Source: Temnothorax longispinosus
Lineage: Eukaryota > Arthropoda > Insecta > Hymenoptera > Formicidae
Reading direction: 5' to 3'
Length of the DNA: 64,000 nucleotides
Assembly (NCBI RefSeq): GCF_030848805.1
Contig: NC_092360.1
Coordinates: 5,394,001 to 5,458,000, forward strand
Below are positions 1-12,435 of this stretch, one piece after another. The notes beneath the pieces were generated by a model that was given only the letters and a program-made list of their open reading frames with translations, searched no databases and was not told the origin of the DNA. A program made the translations under genes and the position numbers. How positions within the stretch are numbered: position 1 is the first letter of the stretch; every line of letters starts with the position of its first letter.

Positions 1-1440
1 GGTGACGGCGGGTGTTGGTAGAAGAAGAGGTGAGGACGATGATGAAGAGGAGGCCCGACGAAGAAGGGAAGAAGTGGTAGCACGCCTTGTCCCGAGTCTA
101 CGTGCGTCCTTGTCTCACCCGGTCGCCGAATAGCAGCGCGGTTATTCACAAATCCTTCGTCGACGCGGCTTCCTGAGCTCCCGCTTGGTACCCGTCCGCC
201 TTCCCCTCTCCTGAACTGTCCCCGCGGACTTGCTCCCTCTCTTCCATGCTCTACGGGTCCTGATCCCTTCCACCGCACCGCGTCTGAGCCCGCCCTCATA
301 ACCGTGAGACGAGAGCATCCCTCTTCACCCACGCCGAGACCTTTTCTGGTATAATCTCGAGGTGTCTCCCCTACATTCTTTTAAAGTATTCGAATACCGC
401 TTCGGCATACTCGGGCCGCTTCCTTCCGCCTTTGCCCTTTCCCAAAAGGATACCCCCCGCGGGGGCAGTAGCCAACCCCGGCCGTAAAAGCTACGGAGGT
501 AGCGCTCGTATCCAAAAGCTAGAGCCACTGACTCCCTTCGGCTCGCGCGAGCGCGCGTTCCACCTATCTTACTTGCTTACCTACCTACTAGCTCCTATGC
601 GTAGGAGTATCGCTACATTCGCTACGCGTCGCCGGTCGTCCTCGGAACAGAGCGGTTGATATTTTCGTGGATAAACAATATAAGTGCGCGCGATCGCCAT
701 GGAAAACCCGACACCTACGGGTAAAAGCGAAGCGATAAACCGATTCTCCGGGAGAAAATCCACGGGTGCGTCGATTTCTACCGCGCTAGGTGAAGAAAGA
801 CATGGAAAAAGATAAGCAAAAGATAAGCAAAAGCGGGAAGAAAGAGAAAGAGAGGAGAGAGAGATAGAGAAAAAGAAAGCGAGACAGACAGGCAGACAGA
901 AGGAGAGACGCTTGCCGCTGACGATGAGAAGCAGATAGTGTGGGAGAAGGTAGAGGTGGAAGGAGCGTGCAAAAGCAAAGAGCGGGGGCTGACACGATGC
1001 CGCGGGGGTTCCCAGGGCACGTGGGAACTGCACAGTAGTCGATGTCAATCCCCTCCACCAGACGGTCCGCTCGGGGCCCACCGGGCCCCACCACGAAGTC
1101 GCCGGGCCGGAGAGCCATCGCAGGGATTCCGGGCGCCGCCCATCGAGATCTTGCGGTATCGCTTCATTGGACAATCCCATGCGGACGGGACGATCGCTTC
1201 CCTCACACGAGTCACCGGGATGATCGAGTGGTGGAAAAATTCCTCGGGAACGGCGAAGAGGATTGACGACGATGAAGAGAGAAAGAAGAGGACGATGAAG
1301 AGGAAGGAAACGAGGGAGCGATTGGCAACAAAGGCGACGCCGACGAGCTTGGCATGCGGCGACTTCACCGCCGAGCCGTGTGGCCACCGATTCAGCCTGC
1401 GAAAATGCATCGCCAAAGATGGAGAGGCATCGAAATGACA
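1..1440. other. GC-rich, CpG-dense region without a provable gene
   Basis: This stretch is much richer in G+C than the following 9 kb and contains purine-rich tracts (GA-rich around 835-905 and 1265-1320) and a CG-repeat patch near 548-560. Several open frames cross it on both strands, but they are low-complexity (Ser/Leu-rich or Lys/Arg-rich) and none matches a family I know. It could be the promoter or 5' untranslated part of a gene lying mostly outside the window. One minus-strand frame beginning with an ATG at 1118 has a GC-biased third codon position and is discussed as a finding. Confidence 0.4.
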
Positions 1441-4400
1441 ATAGGAACTCGGATAATAGTAAATAAAGGGTAGTCTTCGCTGGCTTAATGCCGATTTAAA
1501 TGACAGATTAAGAGATGTTTAAGTATTTTTGACATGCACGACGGCATGTTAGGAATACATATTGATTGCTGTAGAAATTGCTGATGTCAAAAGTATATGT
1601 AACTGCTTTGTTGTATAAAATAATGATGCAGCGAATAGTATTGAAGCATCGATGGAGTTGAACTCAATGTTGCTAATTATATTGATTCCTGATTTTCTTG
1701 CATGTTTCTGTTTAATGTCAGGCGAATGCCGGATTTAATCAAATTGTATTTGATCATGCATGCTTATATGACGTATTATTTATTTATTGATGATATATTA
1801 ATTCATATATTATAAAATTCATATATTATATAAGAACTGATGGATTTTATACTTTATGATGCAACTTTTGATGTTATTTGCTTTATCACAACTGTCACGT
1901 AGTGATAGACTACTATATTACCGTTCATATCTTATAGTGCATTTAAAAAATCTAACTGAATAAAACGATCACTTACTACGTTCAAATTATCAAGGAATTT
2001 GAGAAAAAAGAAATGATAAGCAATTATTTTTAATAACAAGATAATTTAAATAATTAATGCGAAATGAATACGCACATTAAAACAATTCTGAAGTTATTTT
2101 ATTTTTTCCTTTCGCATGTACTGAAACTTCAGTTTAGCCCTGTAACGATTCGTAACAAATTCACAGAAGTCAATTGATAAGAAAAATATCGAATCTCGCC
2201 ACATTCCTGTTCAAACGCATCAACATTTCTTAAAATTATTTCTCTATTACAAATATGAATTTAACTAACAATACATTATTAATTTCATGAAAAAATATTC
2301 AAAATTACAGAAATATAGTAAAATTGTAAATATAAAATATACAAATATATGATATATTATAATTGTATATTATATTATAATTTTTTTTACATATATAGAT
2401 ATATATAAATGCTAAAAATTAATTTGAAAATTACTATCGTGAAAATTACCATCGATCTTACATAAGAATTATGATCGCTATTTCGCTGAGTTGAGACCAC
2501 AATTATAATTAAATACCCATTTATATTTTTGGCTAATTATATAATTAATATTGCATATATTAAAACCGAAAACGTAAAGTTCATTTTTCTTGCGAGAACC
2601 GAAAAATCCGGTGTTCTTCCAGTTTCTTGGACGTTATACTACTGAAGTGATATGAACAAACGGAGACGCACAGACCAGATATCTGAGTAGCGTAATCAGA
2701 AGTTGAAAGTGTACCAAAAAAATTGCGTTATCTTGATATCCAAAAGTGCGTATTCGGTGACCGGATGGATCAGAGGAGCCGCCGTGTTGGCGCAGGAAAC
2801 GGAAACTGGTGGAAACAAAGCTTCGGCAAACAGACGGCATCTCACAGGGAATAGGGCAAATAACGCGCGTCCGCGCCTATTGCTCTCGCCTCGGTCGTCG
2901 GTCGCGACAAATATTGTCACATCCGTGGCGGAGGTGGAAGAGGGGTAACATCACCTCTCGTTTCGGCCTGGGGGACCCCGACCGATAGATTAGGACACGG
3001 GCACGATACTGTAAACGACGTCGCCGCACGCACGCAGCGTGAAAGATAACGAGAACCGATCGAGACAGGTCTTGTCGAATTAGCAGGTAGAGGTCCAAGC
3101 AGCGGCGTGAGAACTAACCGTCAACCGTCGATCCCGAGATAACGTAATCCGAAAGGAAAATCGTGAATGGGACCCGGCCGGAAAAATGGAGGAACGCCAC
3201 TTAGGTCTGAATGTGTGCGAACGCGAGCGGAAATGACAGCGGTGAAACTTCTTTTCCGATCCATTTCTCTAATGGACTTTACAAAATGATATCGCTACCG
3301 CGCGCGCGCATCCTACGCAAATGTCAGTAAAAATATAAATCATGCCGTGGGTTATTTTACGATTATTTTACGATAAACCTGACGCAATCACCCAACATCA
3401 CTCCGTAATTTGAACGTCGAATATATAAGAAACATTGCAAATAAAATTTGCAAATTTACATTTGCAATAAGAAACATTACAATGCAAATTGTATTAATAT
3501 AATATTTTCGTTTATCTCTTCTTTTTTATATATATACTCTAGAATTGTATAGATCGATCATCTTTATTCGAGAGGTGTAATTAGTTTCTGATATAATCTT
3601 ACATGATAATGTAACAATATATGAAAAAAAATATACGCAATAAAGTTGTCGAGAACCAATCGATCTCATATAAAAACATATCATGAATAAAAGTACGCAA
3701 ATCAAATAAGAATAATATATGTATGATCAAATAGAAAAATATCAGAAAGTGTCTTACGCGAACGAATATTCTTTTTATGATCAGAATCAGAAAAAAAAGA
3801 TAGGTGTAGTGTGTTCGTAGAGTGTTTATAAAGTATAAAGCATCGACAAGAATTTGTCGTGGATTCTAAGTTGTCGCCTGTATATACGATGATAAGTGTG
3901 CCCTCAGTAATGGCGGTCACATCAAAGCTTTACTCGCGTTCTTCGTCGGCGTGAAGTCGCGACTCGTAGATACGCGGACGTGCCTAATGGAAAGGTGTGT
4001 GTGCACACACGACAATGTTTCGTATCTCTTAATGGTCGTTTCACAACCGTTTCCTAAGCGTACGAATTTTGCGTTTTGAAATAGCGTCAGAAGCACAAGC
4101 CAAGATGCGGCGACAACTTTACAATCGTTTCAATAAAGACGGATAGCATCTCGAGCTCGTCGAATCTTTGCTGACAAAGTGAAATTAAATGAGCAGAAGG
4201 TATGCAAAAACGCTGTAAAATTCTTCTTAATGGTCTATTAAAACGTTCCTTTTTAATCTATCCGAAAAAGCAACGTAAATTTAATCTGATATTCGCAGCA
4301 TTGTAACAAAATCATTTCAATAACGATTATTTTTATGAGAGAGAGAGAGAGAGAGATACAAGGAGAGTTTCTATTATAAATTAAGAATTTTTTCTCTTCG

Positions 4401-4948
4401 TATATGTAATATTCGTAATGTTCTATTTTTGACTTACAAAAATTCGAATTAAATTGCAGAATCTACAATGATTTCATATTTTACGGTTACGGACGGCAAT
4501 ATACATTACTAGCACAATCCTGGATTTACCAGCTTTTATTACACGTTATCATCTGCGCACTTGTTTTCGCGAGGAAAAGCCATTGACGTTATAACTCGAA
4601 AGATTAACTTGGATATTTTCGCAGTTTATTTCAAATCCCGCGTATCACATCGCCGATTTGTATCTCTAGCCAGAAAACTGTATTCGGTCTTTACACTCTT
4701 GTATCAATTTAAACAAGCGCTTATATTCTACATTCGTGCTATTAAGACTAATTGTAAGTGTCTAGATTTTAATTAAAGGATAAAGTTGCAAAAATATTAT
4801 TTAAATTATTGCAATTTACGTGTCAATAAAATGCAAATAACTGGTAGTAAATTCCGTAAATTTTAATAAACGAAATAACAATTTAGGATACTATTATAAT
4901 AATTAGATAGTTCTTTCTTTTTCTTTTATTATTTGACATCTTACATGA

Positions 4949-5026
4949 TGTGCACGTTGCATACTTACGTGGCCAGCGGAAGGTGCGGCTTTAGTCTCTT
5001 CTTGGGTTCGTCCTATGCCCATTATG
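4949..5026 (+). repeat. Left arm of a near-identical inverted duplication
   Basis: These roughly 78 bases reappear in reverse complement at about 5390-5473. By eye the arms are identical except for a 6-base insertion in the right arm. The arms are separated by about 363 bases of unrelated AT-rich DNA. The high identity contrasts with the unconstrained surroundings and implies a recent duplication or a terminal inverted repeat. Confidence 0.8.
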
Positions 5027-5389
5027 CTCATTATTTTTATTTTTCTCTTTCTTTTTTATTATTTATCTTACGAATTTGTTTATATATAAGCAGATATGTA
5101 ATCCCATTTTCTTGAATTTGATTGAAATTTCCTTAATATTCTTTATTAAAAATCATTATGTTCCTGCTAAGCTCTAAAATAGTTAATATGTGATGATACG
5201 CACTTATTTCCGACAATGGAATTATTCTAAAAGTATATCCGTAAACAAAAATAAAATTTTGGTAAATCCGTACTTGCAAAACATTCGGAAAATCAGTATA
5301 CGCGTAAAATTCTGCGGGTGACAAACGGGCGTCGCTGTGAGCGAGACTTTATCTTAAGGTCCAGAGAGGCACCACGAAGAGTTCGCTCG

Positions 5390-5473
5390 CATAATGGGCA
5401 TAGGACGAACCCAAGAAGAATCATGGACTAAAGCCGCACCTTCCGCTGGCCACGTAAGTATGCAACGTGCACA
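5390..5473 (-). repeat. Right arm of the inverted duplication
   Basis: Reverse complement of the arm at 4949-5026, carrying six extra bases after the shared GGCTTTAGTC segment. The inner and outer edges are sharp: similarity stops abruptly on both sides. No target-site duplication was obvious. Confidence 0.8.
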
Positions 5474-8400
5474 CGTTATAATGCTACGCCCGCAAATGTA
5501 CGGGCGACGTAAGGTTACGGCGACCACCATAATACCGGACGCAAATTTGACCTCTTCCACGGCGTCGTATAGTCTTATACGTGCGCAATTATGCTACTTC
5601 CGATCCGCAAATAATACCGTATCCATTGAATGTCGCGATTAAAGTGATGCAAAGAAGAATCCTTCCTCTATATAAATTCTATATTATACAATTTAATAGT
5701 CAGATGATACCAAAAAAATTGCGAACAAACAGTTACACTGAACATTAAAATTGTTAGCTCTACTCTCACAGTTCCACAAAATTGAAAATTTGTACAAGAA
5801 AGTTACACGTCGTCATTTACATATTCTAAACATTACACATGAAAAAAAGATTCTATTAGCGAACAACGTACTGTTAACAAATTGCAGCAAATTGATTACG
5901 TAAAGTCTTGCGTCTATTTCATCGAATGAATATTGTTCGTCAAGACATTAATCTCTCAAAGAGAACAGCTTCTGCGAGATTCTTATTACTCGGCTGCATT
6001 TACAGCTTTATCACGACAAAGTGATCTCCAATCTTCGACGTGCGAAATGCCTAAGTACCCGTTGACACATCCAGTTTGCGCGATACATACGTACACACAC
6101 ACATGCGTGCCTCGGTGCGTAAAGCAAAGCGTGACGTGTGTCGCTCGCGCAGGAATTTGCCTTCGCGGCTTTACCGGATTTACCGAGACACCTCGTGAAA
6201 CACGCCCATGTTTGACTTAGCTTTTGAGTTACGCCGAAATTTTCACAGAAAGTCGCCGCCGTCACAGAGAGACCGACACTGACAACGAGGCCGGTCGAGG
6301 AAGTGGAAAGACGGCGAGGACGACGTGTTCGTATAGGACTTATCATCTCGTGTAACGACGGGCCGCGCTTGACATGTACGGATAGAATAGATTGTTTGTC
6401 GATTTTTACTCACCTCCCCCGCCATAAAGCCGTCTGCGAGCGGCGGAACCCGGCTCGTAAAATGTACGAGCCGAGCTGACAGCGGCACAACACGCGCTTA
6501 AGTGCAAACAAACTTTCTCACAAGTAATTCGTCCGATATTCAGGCCAAAACGGAAGTTCATTTAGAATTCGTTTTTGAAACTTGTTTTTGAAACTCGCAT
6601 TTTTGCACGAACCTATCAACGACACGTAAAAAACAAATTCTTTTTTGTTTTTAACAAAAAAAATATTTCTATATGTATCTATACCACTGTAACATAAAGA
6701 GAGCATCATTTTTTTTACAATATAAATAGACGAATAATAACATTACAGTTTTTATCGGAATTATATAGTTTTAAAATATTTTCAAAGACAGAATTGAAAG
6801 AAATGATATGCAAAAGTTAAAATATATTTATATACTAAATCTAAAGTATTTTAATAAATTTTTATCAAAAGTGACATAAATATCCGAATATTTTATTCTT
6901 TGCTTAATGACGGATAATTAATTCGATTGGAATAGCGATAGTTTTTAATATTTAGTAAAAATGATTTTTATATACAATAACATACTGATATTTTAAAACA
7001 AATTAAAATTTTATAAACGTTACCCTGGTTGAAAAGAATATTAGGAAAGAATTAAAAGAATGTGATATAGTTATAATAAATTATATACTGCAGTTAGAGA
7101 TAATATAAACAATACACATTTTTTTTAGTGTTACTTACTTAACTATATTCAAGCTTTCTTCTGCAAAAAAAAAAAGAATGGAAATGCAGCGAAGTTTAGA
7201 GTCATCACGGAATTATCTTATCTTCATTTATTCAGTTACATGCTGTTTGAACTGTAGTGCACAGATGGTTCCCGTCAAACAAAGGTTTTTTTTTCTTTCA
7301 CAAAGGATTAAGATAACATAGTGGACATTGTCAATATGCTTTAAGTTGCTTAAAGGCACGCTTAAAGTTTGTGTCTTCAGACCTAGGCTTCGGTTTCCTT
7401 GGAACTATGAATATTTATGTGTCTCCTAGTTTACAATCCTTTAGACCTATCTATAAATTTAACATAAATTTCGAGACGCCAAGACCATTTCTGCTCTTTT
7501 CACCATTTTTTTTTCTCGTCCCACGTCTGTATAGGAGTTAGTGCGCTATCTAGATAAAAGTATTAGAAAACCATGAATACGCGTGAAGAAACTAGCTGTT
7601 GGTAAACACTATACTTGCATATCGTGAAAATTAATTTTTTTTTAAATATATACGTATTAATCTGCTTATAATTAAATGTATTGAGAATTTCATTTAACAA
7701 TTTTATTATTTAAATTGTTGAGTGTAACTGGGCAGATAAGTTAGCCACTGTCGGCTATATACCTTTAGAAGCATGCATCTCTTCAAGCATGGCATTCAAG
7801 AAAAAAAAGGATTAAATGTTTCAGTCGATATTTCAGTTCAGGTCAGACTTGAAATATGCGTTGCATATTATAAATTAGCATTATAATTGCAGTTGTTTTT
7901 ACATCTTCTATATAATTTATTAAATTGTATTTTAAAAATATTTACAGGCAGGATACGCCTCGTAAAAAACATGACTTATAAAATTTACTAAAGCTAAAAA
8001 AGTTAATAATATTTGATATTTTTAATTAATATACATAAATTAATATAAATCATCTTTTGTATAAATACCGTTACAATTTAATTGCAATATTCTTAATGTG
8101 ATTTTATTCTGGTAAAATGTTCTCTCAATGAATATGTTACAGCTCTATTACCGTTTTTTATATTTTTTTTATTTCATATTTCTTAATATAATTTACAAAG
8201 TTGCTTAACTTTCATATAAATCTAAAAATATACTGATATGAGGAATAAACTAGTAACGTAGAAAATAACAGGAAATTGATCGCTCGCACGTTTGTAATTT
8301 TCGATGCAGGCTCTCGTTGTACGTAGTATATTGTACATTGTATCACTATACATTAAAGTGTGTCGCAAAGCGCACCAAAAATGTCTTCTTACATTCTTCC

Positions 8401-10396
8401 TTCTCATTTCCTTTCTTTTCTTCTTCTTCGTCACTTTTCTTCTTTTTGCGCTCTCTATCGCTATCACGCTCGCTTTCACGCACACATACAACTTCATTCT
8501 CCTTCTCACATATACGTATAAAAAATTACATTTCTGTTTGAAACATAGATTACTAACATTTATCATATTTTAAGTCATATCTGAATTTTTAGCACGTAAT
8601 TTCACTGAGTTACTTTCATACACGACTTTCATACATAATTGTAACTTGAACACGTGATACAATCTTGTTGTTAATAATTATTTTATAATTGTGTTCTAAT
8701 TATTATTGTAACGTTCAATTCCACATATTTGGAAAGTTCGTAATATATCTAAAGTAATAATTACATTATTATTACACATGTAAAACATTACGCAAATAGT
8801 CTCATGTACAATTACTCGACTATTCGAATGGCGAATGTAAAATATTACATATCAGCTATTTATAAAATTCATGGGATTCTTTTCGTAACGTGTCGCTGCT
8901 ATTAAAATAGCTTTGAAATAAATTAAATTAATTTATTAAAATAATAAAAAATTTGGAACATTTAATTGTAATAATTTTGAATTTGTTTAACATGTATTAT
9001 ACTCATAATTATAAGTATAATATTATAAGTATTCGTGAGGAATACTGAAAATTTAATTTAATTTATTTCTAGATTAATTTCGCACAAAACAAAGCGTTGT
9101 GGAAATAACTGGTTCGCTTTCAGACAGTCCTTATGGAAATATTGAGTTTTCAGTATTTATGAAGATCTATGTATATTTTATAATTAAGAAAGATATATTG
9201 CTATTAGTAAATATCATTTCAAGCATGGAGTATATCCATTTTGTACCCGATTTTGTTGTATTTTTCCGTAACGCGCGTTAACGCACAAAGTTGGCCGGAT
9301 CATTCAAACATTCGAACACATCGAAATTTTATTTATAATCACAATAGACACTTTAAAACGGAAAGCTATTCTAGAACGTATATTCGAGGGATCGTTTCTT
9401 ATATATGGATTCTTTGAAATCCACTGAAAAGAAGGTATACCTTTGTGTTGGAGGCGCTACAGGCATAGCTCGAAAGGATCGCCTCTGCGGTCGGATGGTG
9501 TACAGTTTGGGTCGCACAAAAAGACCATTAACGCTTTCTCGCGTCTAGGGCACGGAAAGGCGAGGGAGGAGGCCGGAAGAGGAGAGAAAAAAATATTGAT
9601 ATTCGTCTAGGAATATTTTTAGAAGGGAAAAGCAGCAGCAGCAGTAGTAGCAGTAGCAGGGAGCAGGTATTTCGCGCGCGGATCGAGCAGGTACAAAGCT
9701 GTATTGCACCTGCCACGGTGGCACAGGCACAGGTTATTACCCCGACCGCAAAATTTGCATTATCCCCTCTCTCGAACAACTGCAGGACAAAAGAATACTT
9801 CGCCGTATATAGTCGCAGTTTTCTTAATATCTTCTGGACTTATTATTTCTTCGCTATTGCGTCCTTATCGCGATGCGCGTCGCGGGAAGAACTACTGTAG
9901 CTTCTACAACTGTAGCATGAAGCGAGCTGAGCACCTCTCTTTAGCGACAAACTATTAAGGCACATTTTTGGTATATATTTGTTTAACCGTCTCATTCCTA
10001 GAAAATTATTTCTTAATACTGCATTCTAGGTTATATAATAATACAAATATCTTTTTGATACGTACTTTTGAAATTATCTTGTTTAATAATTTTTATAATT
10101 CGTATCTTTGTATTATTTTATATTAGGTATAAAAAGATAATATATGAATATTTGGAGTGAGAGGGTTAAATTTTTCCAAGTCTTTAATAACTATTTTAGA
10201 ATCGCGCACGCCTTTTTTGAAAGAGTTATGAAGATATTTTTTTAGGACTTTGTTTGCTCATTGTTTATTTAAACTCTCTCATATCCACATGAAAAATAGA
10301 TCGTATGCAGATTTTCTAAAAAATTCGAAAAGTTATTAGCCATATCTTTACGTGTTTCAAAAATTTCGTAGAATCCATGGAATCTTTAGAAAGACT

Positions 10397-10402
10397 TTAT
10401 TC
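10397..10402 (-). terminator. Candidate poly(A) signal of the odd-family gene
   Basis: An AATAAA hexamer on the minus strand about 90 bases past the stop codon of the zinc-finger gene. A second AATAAA lies near 10263. Either could direct 3' end formation. Confidence 0.4.
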
Positions 10403-10492
10403 TTTGTGAAAACCGGTACCTTTCCTTCGTGTAATCCATAAAGCCTATGAGAAAGAAATTCAAGCACAGGAAAACTACCTGCGACAAATTTT

Positions 10493-11345
10493 CTATCGAC
10501 CCATTATATCCGCAATAGTGAAACCCTGGCGTGCTGGTGCAGGTCTAGGTGGTGGTGGTGGCTGCGGTGTTGGAGCTCTCGGTGGTCTAGCTATTTCCTT
10601 GTCACGTTCCCTGTTACGTTCTCTTTCCCTGTTCTGCTCCATCTCTCGTTCTCTCTCGCGCTCACGCTCTTGAAGCTCTAGGAATACTCTGGAAGGACCC
10701 GGGGAGCCAATTCTTCGCCGGTAAGAAGCCAAAATGAGTGGGGGTGGTGGCGGGAGTGCAGCCGGTGGGTTCTGGGTGACAGAATGAGCCGCAGATGCGC
10801 CGCTGGTCACCGTCGATGTCTTCACAGTGGGTAATAGGTCCCTTCTGATCTGAAGTTGAGGTCTCTGAGGAAGAGGTGGTGCTGAGGCCGATGCTGTAGG
10901 CGCAGGTGGCTGCACTGAAGAACCTTGGGAAGGATATCCGGACGAAGTAGAAGATGCAGAAGATACGGACGGTGGTGTGGATGTCGATGAGGAAGATGGT
11001 CCAGGCTCGGGGCAATCTTCTTCGGGACTGTCGTCGTCCCTCAACGCCTCTTCCAATGCCTCTGGAGGAACATCGCCCACGGCATGTGTCAATGCGTGTC
11101 TCCTGAGATCGCAGTTCCTACGAAATACCTTGCCGCACGAGGTACATTCATAAGGCTTGTGATCCGTGTGCGTTAGAAGATGCGTCTTGAGATTGCTGCG
11201 CTGGTTAAAACTTCTCGCGCAAACGGGACATTTGTGCGGAGATTCTTCCATATGCAGAATCTTGTGAACTGCCAGAGTACGGCTCTGACAAAAGCCCTTA
11301 CCACATTCACCGCACTTGAAAGGCTTTTCTTTACTGTGGATATAC
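10493..11345 (-). CDS. bowl: Odd-family gene, coding exon 2 (last)
   Basis: The acceptor CTTAG lies just above 11345. The exon completes finger 2, encodes fingers 3-5, an acidic segment, a Ser/Thr/Pro-rich tail, an Arg/Glu alternating stretch and the C-terminal eh1-like motif, and ends at the stop codon at 10493. Confidence 0.92.
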
Positions 11346-12424
11346 CTAAGAGAGGAAGATAAAAATCAGGAAATGATAATAGTTAACAGAAAAAATCTAT
11401 ATTCTAATTTGAAATCTATAAAACTTTTCATATTTTAAATTTATCTGTCGACTTTATTTAATATTTATACCGTTAATATTTATATCGTTAACTTTATTGC
11501 ATACTTAATATCGTAAAACAAATTAATGCGATATAAACATACAATAAAAAATTCAAAGAAGTTAATTTTTCATTCTTTTTACGTGATACGTTATAGCTAA
11601 TTTAATTCAGTGAACTGATTTAATTTAGTGAATTTAATAAAGAATTATGTATCATACCTATGATCCCTAAGATGATCTTGCCGCCTGAAGGCCTTACCGC
11701 AAATGTCGCAGGAGTATGGTCTCTCGTCGGTATGAGTTCTCTCATGAATAAGGAGATTATATGATTTCGTGAACTGTCGATTACAGAATTTACAAATGAA
11801 CTGTTTCTTCGGTCTGGATGCTCTGCCAGGTGCTCTAAGTAACCTTCGATCCAGATGCTGATGGGCTAATGGACCACCCGGGGGATACAAAGCGGAACTA
11901 CCAGGAAAAGGACCAGCAAAGACTGGATATCCAGGAGGTTCAAGGAGAGGATGCGGCGGTAATAAAAGACCTCGCGCTAACTCTTTCCTTTTGTCGGCCA
12001 TCATCGCCATGATATCGTAACTCGACGAGCTCTTTCTGGCCACTGAAGATTCAGGACCGACTTCGTGTTCCGAATTCGTCGACGATGAGGAAGAGGGCGG
12101 TGGCCCGGGTAAATGAGGATGCATTTCACCTGGATACGGAGTGAGTTGTAATCTTGAAGGCACCACAGGCACAAAGGCTGACGACTCTCGGTGATGGGCA
12201 TGACCCAGACTGGTTACCAAGCTGTGACGGTGATGATGATAGGCGGCGAGAGTGCCAGATGGATCGAATCCTCTCGAGGTCGATGCCGCGCTAGAACTAG
12301 AAGACGACGAGGCTGCGGAAGAGGGGCCTGATCTCGGAGACTGTCCAAGACCCAGGTCCCGACCTCTGCTCGTCTCCTCAGAAACTGTGGCCGAGGCCGA
12401 CGTAACTACGATGTCGGTTGGCAT
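10493..12424 (-). CDS. bowl: Odd-skipped family C2H2 zinc-finger transcription factor (bowl type), two coding exons
   Basis: The spliced CDS is complement(10493..11345, 11658..12424), 1620 nt and 539 aa. The junction completes an Arg codon (AG|G) inside zinc finger 2. Five consecutive C2H2 fingers lie at about residues 209-231, 237-259, 265-287, 293-315 and 321-343. The block has the Odd family signature: FICKFCNRQFTKSYNL in finger 1, the unusual linker TDERPY, and CGKGFCQSRTL in finger 3. The C-terminus ends in FTIADIM (531-537), an eh1-like motif of the type that recruits the Groucho co-repressor in Odd proteins. The N-terminal half is Ser/Pro/His-rich and disordered. Known role: nuclear repressor in segmentation, gut and leg-joint patterning, downstream of Notch in flies. 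Five fingers fit Bowl or Sob rather than Odd (four) or Drm (two), so the family is certain but the bowl symbol is a best guess. The start is the first ATG after an acceptor at 12436-12437. In the likely upstream exon the frame meets a stop with no earlier ATG. Confidence 0.9.
11658..12424 (-). CDS. bowl: Odd-family gene, coding exon 1
   Basis: Encodes residues 1-255 plus two bases of codon 256: the Ser/Pro/His-rich N-terminus, a conserved-looking YDIMAMMADKRKELA segment, finger 1 and most of finger 2. The donor is CATAG|GTATGA with GT at 11656-11657. The exon begins with 11 untranslated bases at 12435. Confidence 0.9.
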
Positions 12425-12435
12425 AGCGATTGTAC

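Larger units (their letters stand above)
1441..10390. other. AT-rich intergenic desert downstream of the odd-family gene
   Basis: Nearly 9 kb of AT-rich sequence with many homopolymer runs and no convincing coding exon on either strand. A few less AT-rich islands occur (about 2740-3260, 5340-5640, 6000-6500, 9400-9950) and could be regulatory or decayed sequence. It includes the inverted duplication at 4949-5473 and a short GA microsatellite near 4337-4356. I see no gene in it. Confidence 0.5.

Noticed and set aside
581..1441. A 286-residue minus-strand protein
   Set aside because: Long Ser/Leu/Phe runs from GA-rich DNA, overlapping equally long frames on both strands.
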